From contig JALZVN010000113.1 of NCBI GenBank assembly GCA_023299965.1, positions 1 to 7,995 of the forward strand: a stretch of 7,995 nt of DNA, read 5' to 3'. Shown here one piece after another: positions 1-5,600 of the stretch (the first letter of the stretch is position 1; each line of letters opens with the position of its first letter). A model generated the notes under the pieces. It saw only the letters and a list, made by a program, of their open reading frames with translations, was not told where the DNA came from and ran no database searches. A program made the translations under genes and the position numbers. Source of the stretch: Saprospiraceae bacterium (GTDB taxonomy: Bacteria > Bacteroidota > Bacteroidia > Chitinophagales > Saprospiraceae).

Positions 1-179
1 AAAACATTTAGGGTTTGTATCCCAAGCTTTTCACTTTGGTTGACTCCAATATTGATTGGTGGGCTTAAGATCATTCTGGGAGCAATAAAGTGGATTCCTA
101 CGAACCCAACTACTACAGCTAATAGCATCAATATTAGAATGTACTGCATTATTTGGAATCGCTTTTTATTGAGTCTCAT
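1..179 (-). CDS. N-terminal fragment of a membrane-anchored protein, possibly an alpha/beta hydrolase
   Basis: Reading leftward from an ATG at 179-177, an open frame of 59 codons runs off the left edge without a stop. It starts MRLNKKRF, a short basic stretch, followed by a hydrophobic segment at about residues 11-31 that would be a signal anchor or transmembrane helix with the basic end in the cytoplasm. Next comes a short proline-containing stretch (APRMILSPP) and then INIGVNQSEKLGIQTLNV. An N-terminal helix followed by a P-rich linker and a G-x(5)-L-x-I-x-T pattern is common at the start of membrane-anchored alpha/beta hydrolases of Bacteroidota. No catalytic residue lies inside the window, so that identity is only a guess. 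The start is the first in-frame ATG; no clear Shine-Dalgarno precedes it, which is usual in this phylum. It lies 94 bases past the stop of the preceding gene. Confidence 0.55.
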   Translation of the reverse strand, partial: MRLNKKRFQIMQYILILMLLAVVVGFVGIHFIAPRMILSPPINIGVNQSEKLGIQTLNV

Positions 180-273
180 TACTTAGAACAACTGTAGGTA
201 ACATAAAGATCAGCTCAATTAAGCCCATTCCCTGGTGAATAGCAGTACCCTTCATTATAAACTTTAAATAAGT

Positions 274-753
274 CTATAAATTGCCTATATCAGATATCAC
301 TGATTCTAGCTCCTTAGCTTGTTGGGTTCCTAAGAGCAGTTTTTTTCCATCTTTTAACTCGATTGCCAAACCTCTATCGCCGCTCATATTATATACCGTT
401 CCATATTTTGTCTTCAAACGAACACCCCATCCACCTACAAATCCATACTTTAGTACTTCGACTGATTTTATATCTTGCCACAAGTAGGTTCTTTTCACAA
501 ACGGGACCAAACGAAAATTAATTCTATCTTGATTAATATCTGTTTCTAATTTCATGAACCAGAACAAAAGTAAGACTCCTAATATCAAAACAGAGAATAA
601 AATCAATCCTTGATTAGATAGTGGATTGTCACCAAAGGGCTCCCCTAAATAGATTTGCTTATACAATCCGAAAATCGGAAGCAATAAAATCGGAACAATT
701 AGCAAGAATATAGCTTTACTAAATCTTTGAGTTTCTTTAAAAGTGGCTGCCAT
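274..753 (-). CDS. Two-helix membrane protein with a soluble PH-like C-terminal domain (hypothetical)
   Basis: A complete 159-residue protein. Residues 1-12 are polar, then two hydrophobic segments at about 13-31 and 49-67 form a helical hairpin. The turn between them (YKQIYLGEPFGDNPLSNQG) is short and polar. Residues 68-159 are soluble and beta-rich, with the motifs YGFVGGWGVR (103-112), YNMSGDRGL (121-129) and LLLGTQQAKEL (139-149). Two membrane helices followed by a small domain with a GGWG motif, a SG-x-xG motif and a final IGTQ-like strand plus helix is a layout I recognise from conserved hypothetical proteins in many bacteria. The domain resembles bacterial PH-like folds, but this is a fold-level impression only. 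Its function is unknown; membrane anchoring is the only firm inference. The start ATG is 21 bases after the stop of the upstream LURP-one-like gene, so the two could be co-transcribed. Confidence 0.8.
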   Translation of the reverse strand: MAATFKETQRFSKAIFLLIVPILLLPIFGLYKQIYLGEPFGDNPLSNQGLILFSVLILGVLLLFWFMKLETDINQDRINFRLVPFVKRTYLWQDIKSVEVLKYGFVGGWGVRLKTKYGTVYNMSGDRGLAIELKDGKKLLLGTQQAKELESVISDIGNL

Positions 754-774
754 AAACGAATTTTTATTTAAGTT

Positions 775-1371
775 TTATCCTCTTCTTCGTTCTAATAAAA
801 TCATCATCATTAATCCAAGCATAATTCGATCATCATCATCTTTGTCCATATGACCAATCTTTTCTATTTCAAACTTTCTTCCTAAAAATGAAGGTTGTTT
901 TTTCAATCGTACTATAGTACCACCATTAGTATCTTGTAAAAGGTAAGCAGGATTAAAAAAATAACCTGTAAACCAACCTATAACAGGAATTAGTCCAAGC
1001 AAAGCATCAAACACTTTTACCCAACCATTTTCTTCTCTGATCTTATATTGTGGATTATCATCTTGGTCTATGATATCATATTCTGCTTTCCAAATAGAAC
1101 GCCAACCTTTGCGTGCTATTTTCCCAAATACTACACCTTGATCATCATAAAAGCTATACACAGCGGACCAGTCTAACCATCGGTCTGCCTTGATTTGATA
1201 GTTTAACTTATTATGAGTGTCATCAGAATAAACAGAAATATTTTCTACCAATTTAAACAGATTCTGAGTTACAAAAGCAACCACGTTTCCATGTGCATCT
1301 CTCGCTGTAAAATCATTCGTTAATGTAGTTACTTCAAACTTAAAGTGTATTGGGAATTCTAGGTTTTGCAT
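775..1371 (-). CDS. LURP-one-related (tubby C-terminal-like fold) protein
   Basis: A protein of 198 residues if it starts at the ATG at 1371, or 206 from an in-frame ATG at 1395. I prefer the later start because MQNLEFPIHFKF, followed by TTLTNDF, is where related bacterial proteins begin as I remember them. Seen are a run of short beta strands with turns (DAHGN, DDQG, DQDDN), the segments ADRWLDWSAVYSF and RKGWRSIWKAEYDI, and EENGWVKVFD. A hydrophobic stretch rich in G, P and F follows (about 123-145 of the 198-residue form), and the chain ends in LLERRRG. This matches LURP-one-related proteins (tubby/scramblase-like superfamily), beta barrels around a hydrophobic central helix. Some relatives bind phospholipids, but no biochemical role can be assigned here. 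It has no signal peptide, so it is probably cytoplasmic or membrane-peripheral. The family call is from memory of motifs and is moderately sure. Confidence 0.7.
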   Translation of the reverse strand: MQNLEFPIHFKFEVTTLTNDFTARDAHGNVVAFVTQNLFKLVENISVYSDDTHNKLNYQIKADRWLDWSAVYSFYDDQGVVFGKIARKGWRSIWKAEYDIIDQDDNPQYKIREENGWVKVFDALLGLIPVIGWFTGYFFNPAYLLQDTNGGTIVRLKKQPSFLGRKFEIEKIGHMDKDDDDRIMLGLMMMILLERRRG

Positions 1372-1374
1372 GTA

Positions 1375-1382
1375 CAAATCTA
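1375..1382 (-). promoter_or_regulatory. Possible Bacteroidota -7 promoter box (TAGATTTG)
   Basis: On the minus strand TAGATTTG matches the Bacteroidota -7 consensus TAnnTTTG exactly. At the -33 position, 19 bases upstream, there is CTG rather than TTG, followed by a run of eight T. The box ends three bases before the ATG at 1371, so a transcript from it would be practically leaderless. It could also be a chance match in AT-rich DNA. Confidence 0.2.
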
Positions 1383-1440
1383 AGAAATAAACCAAAAAAA
1401 ACAGTACTCGATGAAATATTCCAAATTCAATTAAAACCTA

Positions 1441-1596
1441 TTGCGGTAGGGGTAGTAGCTAGATCCCGAGTGTAGCGCAGCGAAACATCGGGAGAGTCCG
1501 TGTGAAGCCAATTCGGGTGGCAAAGGACCGCGTGAACAACGAGTAGCGAATGGCCCGCCACTTGGGTATGCTTGGCAGTTTAGCATGCGGACCGCC
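1441..1596. repeat. GC-rich structured intergenic element, likely a dispersed Bacteroidota repeat
   Basis: By count, 92 of 160 bases at 1441-1600 are G or C (about 57%), in clear contrast to the AT-rich genes on both sides. The ends contain a short inverted repeat, GCGGT (1443-1447) and ACCGC (1591-1595). The left end reads GCGGTAGGGGTAGTAG and the right end GCGGACCGCCC. Inside are a bulged hairpin (1464-1493) and further complementary arms such as ATTCG (1511-1515) with CGAAT (1547-1551) and GTGGC (1517-1521) with GCCAC (1557-1561). The layout, with a left end like GCGTTAGGGAT, an internal AGCGAA-x-GGCCCG block and a right end near CGCCC, recalls a short dispersed repeat I associate with intergenic regions of Flavobacteriia and relatives; this is recollection, not a search. 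Boundaries are approximate. It fills most of the gap between the sprF-like gene and the LURP-one-like gene. It could be a mobile miniature element, a non-coding RNA or a 3' processing structure. Confidence 0.6.
1464..1493. other. Bulged hairpin inside the GC-rich element
   Basis: TCCCGA (1464-1469) plus TGT (1471-1473) can pair with ACA (1485-1487) plus TCGGGA (1488-1493), giving nine base pairs with a single bulged G at 1470 and an 11-base loop. No run of U follows on either strand, so it is not a typical intrinsic terminator, although it may stabilise or end the message arriving from the sprF-like gene. Confidence 0.5.
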
Positions 1597-1623
1597 CAAA
1601 TCGCAATACTATGACTAAACACT

Positions 1624-2682
1624 TTAGAAATTAGGGCAAGTAACCTTTTTTCTTCTATCTGTGCTAGGGCTGGTATATAGCAGCGATAGCTCATATGCTC
1701 CTCTAGAGTTACTAGCTGTAACTAAACTAGATGTGTTAATATCGTAACTAATCCCAATTTGTAAAGCATCATACTCTAAGGTAAGATTAAATATCAGTGC
1801 ATCAGCTTGGACACTATCCTCTAACTGATTGGCAATATGTCCCCATGCACCTAGTCGTATAGCGACCTCTCTCCAGTCGTCGTTGCTGTACCGAATATTT
1901 GATCCAAAAGTATACGAGCGCGAAGCGCCTTGCAAATTGAAAGCAATAGCTGGCAGGACACTCAACTGATCTCCAATTGGAATCTGTGCACCTGCGTGGG
2001 CTACCCAACGCTGTTCAGCTCTCAACGAATTGTCTCCAAGAAAAGTAATCATAGGAGAATTTGCTCTATTAACAGCCGCTCCTGCATAGACACTAAAATT
2101 CTTTGCTATCACACCATACCACATCAAACCGGCATTAATATTTAGATACACATTTGTATTTCCTGATATCAATTCATTATTATCCGCAGCAAAATCTACC
2201 TCTTCTTTGAAGCCATCAAACTGTGAACTAAACCAAAGGTTTCCAAAATCAAAAGAGCGCTGCCCAACCCCTATTTGTGAGCCTGCAATAAGGTACTGCC
2301 CTCGTGAAGAATATCCAGTACCGCTCAACTTCTTCAGATAAGAGACATTTAAATTCCCTTCTGTTAAAGTCAAATTAGACTCCCCTGCTCTATCTCTGAG
2401 AAAGTTAAACCCAAGAGCTAGATAGTCATCGCCTACAATATTGTGTCTATAATCAAAACTCGCGCCGAGGGTTCTAAAAGCCTCGTTACCCAAGACACTA
2501 GACCACTGATCTCTGTAGTTTATAACAGTACGCCAGGTACCATCAAAAACTCCATTTAACGCGGGATTGAGATGCAGTGGCGCTGCATAAAATTGAGAAA
2601 ATCTAGGATCTGGAGATTGCCCAAAAGCATAGGTACTAGACAAAATCATCAGCGCTAATATATAGAAATATAATTTTTTCAT
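1624..2682 (-). CDS. PorP/SprF family type IX secretion system outer-membrane protein
   Basis: A complete protein of 352 residues, the usual length for the family. Residues 1-21 form a signal peptide (MKK, a hydrophobic core, then AFG) with likely cleavage before Gln22. The mature start has the family hallmark FSQFYAAPLHLNPALNG. The rest is a series of alternating amphipathic strands with aromatic residues, typical of an outer-membrane barrel, and the chain ends in RGAYELSLLYT...TCPNF, close to the usual Cys-Pro-x-Phe end. In Flavobacterium johnsoniae SprF is needed for secretion of the adhesin SprB, and PorP of Porphyromonas gingivalis belongs to the T9SS. Proteins of this family are typically encoded just downstream of an adhesin with a type B C-terminal domain. 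That is the case here: its ATG lies 12 bases after the stop of the giant adhesin, so they surely share a transcript and probably form a cognate pair. Many paralogues per genome are normal, so no specific gene symbol is given. Confidence 0.95.
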   Translation of the reverse strand: MKKLYFYILALMILSSTYAFGQSPDPRFSQFYAAPLHLNPALNGVFDGTWRTVINYRDQWSSVLGNEAFRTLGASFDYRHNIVGDDYLALGFNFLRDRAGESNLTLTEGNLNVSYLKKLSGTGYSSRGQYLIAGSQIGVGQRSFDFGNLWFSSQFDGFKEEVDFAADNNELISGNTNVYLNINAGLMWYGVIAKNFSVYAGAAVNRANSPMITFLGDNSLRAEQRWVAHAGAQIPIGDQLSVLPAIAFNLQGASRSYTFGSNIRYSNDDWREVAIRLGAWGHIANQLEDSVQADALIFNLTLEYDALQIGISYDINTSSLVTASNSRGAYELSLLYTSPSTDRRKKVTCPNF

Positions 2683-2694
2683 ATTGAGAATTAA

Positions 2695-5600
2695 TTATCT
2701 AATCAATGTTGTTTGCCCAGAAAAATTATCTGTTGATCCGTCTTCAAAAGAGACTTCAAGTACCCAGATATAAACGCCAGTTTCCATAGGTTCACCACGG
2801 AATGTACCATCCCATCCTATGGTTTGATCATTGATATCGAAATTTGTATTTTCGTAAACGGTCTCTCCCCATCTGTCATAAATTCTGAAATCGTTTATGC
2901 GAACTATATTTTTGGATTTACCATGCACTATAAGAATATCATTGTTATTATCTCCATTTGGTGTAAAACCAGTAGGGACCATTATTTGAGCTGTTTTTGA
3001 TACAAACACAGTTACTAAATCACTTGACATACATCCGTTTTCATCAATACCAAAGGCCTCATAGTTAGCAGTAAAGAGAGGAGAAACAATAGTAGAGTCA
3101 CACGACATACATGATAAGTCAAAATCTGTGTTACTAGACCACTCAATTTCAACTTCTCCAAAAGGATTAAACAGTATGACTTCTAAAAACGCAGAATCAC
3201 CAATTTCTATAAATTGATCTTCACCAGCAAATAACTCAAACTGTGGTACTGTACCAACTTGAATAATACTATCCCATTCACAACCTCTATTATCTCTAAT
3301 AAAAATGGGATAAGGACCTGCCTCTAAATTTGATCGCATATTTTGATTTCCAAAAAACTCACCATTTATGCTATAGGTATATGGCATTGCGCCACCTGAT
3401 GCAGTCAAGGTAAAAGATCCATCATCCCCATCAAAGCAAGTAATATCTACAACATCTGCTTGGACAGCTAAAGCTATCGGAGCTACTAATACCGTATCTT
3501 CCGCAATACTACAGCCATTTTCATCTGTAATGGTGACTGAATATGGACCGTCCGATAGATTATCGATAAATCCATTTCTAGTCTCTCCATTACTCCAATT
3601 GAAATTATAAGGAACTGTTCCTCCTATAACATTAGCGACTATAACGCCATCTTCATCTCCATCACAAATATTATTCGTAACGACTAAGTCAGAAGAAAGC
3701 GGAGATGGTTCATTCAATTGTACAGAAGTCACCACTTGACAGCCTTTGTCATCCACCACGGTAACAAGATAACTTCCATTATCTAAGTTTTCTATTCGTG
3801 GCGTTTGCTCCATCGTGCTCCATTCATAGGTCGCTACAGGATTGTCTCCAATAACATTAGTAATCTCGACAAATCCATCATCGAATCCAAAGCAAGAAGG
3901 ATTTTGTTTCACAATTTCAAGACGAATGGGTTGCGGTTCCTCAACTGTTGTTTGAGCTACACCTGTACATCCTTGATCATCTGTCACTGTAACCGTATAC
4001 ACAACTCCATCTCCTCCTGGTAGATTTTCTAATATTTCCGAAGTTTCATTGGGAAAGTTATCCCATTCATAAAAATAGTTATCGATATCATCTCCACCAT
4101 TTCCGCCTCTCACAATATTCAGCCCGACTAAACCATCTTCGAAATTATTGCAAGATGGAGGAACTGAAATAATATTTGTTAATATGGAATCATATTCCAC
4201 TACAGTAATTGTATCTGTCAAAGTACACAGATTTTCATCTGTAACTGTTACCGTATAGAATTGAGCCGCTAAACCATCTACGGTCGAGGAATTTGCAATG
4301 CCAGATACACTCCATTCAAAATCATAATTTGGTCCCGTACCTCCTGAAACTATAAGTTCTACACTACTCATATTAGCACCAAAGCAAGATGTATCTGTTT
4401 GGATAATATCAAAACTCAAGCCTTCCATTGGTTCAATAATAGTAATCGTTCGCTCGATAGAACAATTGTTTCGATCAGTAACTTCAATATTATATATACC
4501 AGTTGATAAACTCGAAAATATGGAATCTGAGAGTATTTGATTATTTAGGCTATAACTATACGGGAAAGTCCCGCCTGACACTACTGCTGTTACCACTCCA
4601 TTATCTGCACCAAAGCAGTCAATCTGATTTACCATTAAAGAAAGAGATAAAGAATCAGGTTGATTTAAAACTACATTTCTTTCTGCAGTACAACCATTAT
4701 TATCGGTAACTGTCAAAGTATAGGTTCCAGCAAAAAGAGAATTCGCAGGGTTTAAGAACTGCCCGAGAGGGTCATCCCAAAGATAAGTATATGGGGCTTC
4801 GCCTCCACTGATAAATCCGACCAATTGTCCATCATTATCTCCAAAACAACTTGGCATTGTGCCTACTAAAGAATCAATTCGAACTGGATCTCCTGCTATT
4901 ACTTCTACATCTTCGCTCACCGAACAATTGTTGGTATCTGTAACCGTCACTGAATAAATCCCAACTGCTAAATCTACTGCATCACTTACCGTCTGACTCA
5001 AGGGATCATCCCATTGATAAGTATAAAAGGCAGTACCTCCAATCGCAAAAACCGAAGCTGTACCATCTGCATTTTCAATACAAGATGCAAAAGTACTATC
5101 TACAGAAAGTACAATCTCACTAGCAGAATTAACTGTGACAGTTCGTGTAGTAGAACAACTTCTACCATCCGTAATAATCACTTCATACTCGCCCGCTTCT
5201 AATCCTGTAGCCATTTGTGTAATTTGTCCTGCAGGATCATTCCACTGATAGCTGTATGGCGTCACCCCACCGGTTACACTAACGAACGCTGTACCATCAT
5301 CCCCATCAAAACAAGAAGTTGCCTGTGACGTGGTATTAGCCGTAACTTCAGAGGGTGAACCTATCCCTACAAGACCAACAAAATTGCAACCATTCCCATC
5401 CGTCAAAGTAAAATTGTATGGTCCTGGTGCAAGATCGACAGCAGTCTGTGTATCTTGATTCATAGGATCATCCCATGCAAAGGTAAATGGTCCATTTCCA
5501 ATTAAATCAATCGTTGCAGAACCGTCAAGCGTATTATGACAACTTGCATCCGTTCCGACAGCAGTTGCCATACCTGGATCTGGTTGTGTTATATCTATAA

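Noticed and set aside
166..255. A 29-codon minus-strand frame (MKGTAIHQGMGLIEL...) between the two-helix protein and the left-edge gene
   Set aside because: It is very short, has no recognisable motif, and overlaps the start of the left-edge frame by 14 bases. It is plausible by chance and unsupported.
1391..1408. Run of eight T on the minus strand as an intrinsic terminator for the adhesin operon
   Set aside because: No GC-rich hairpin directly precedes it; only a weak AT-rich stem is possible, and the strong hairpin of the GC-rich element is about 55 bases away.
1431..1694. An 87-codon open frame on the minus strand through the GC-rich element
   Set aside because: It starts out of frame inside the 3' end of the sprF-like gene, and its composition (rich in Cys, Arg, Ser, Pro) reflects the structured repeat. 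It is best explained as a spurious translation of the repeat.
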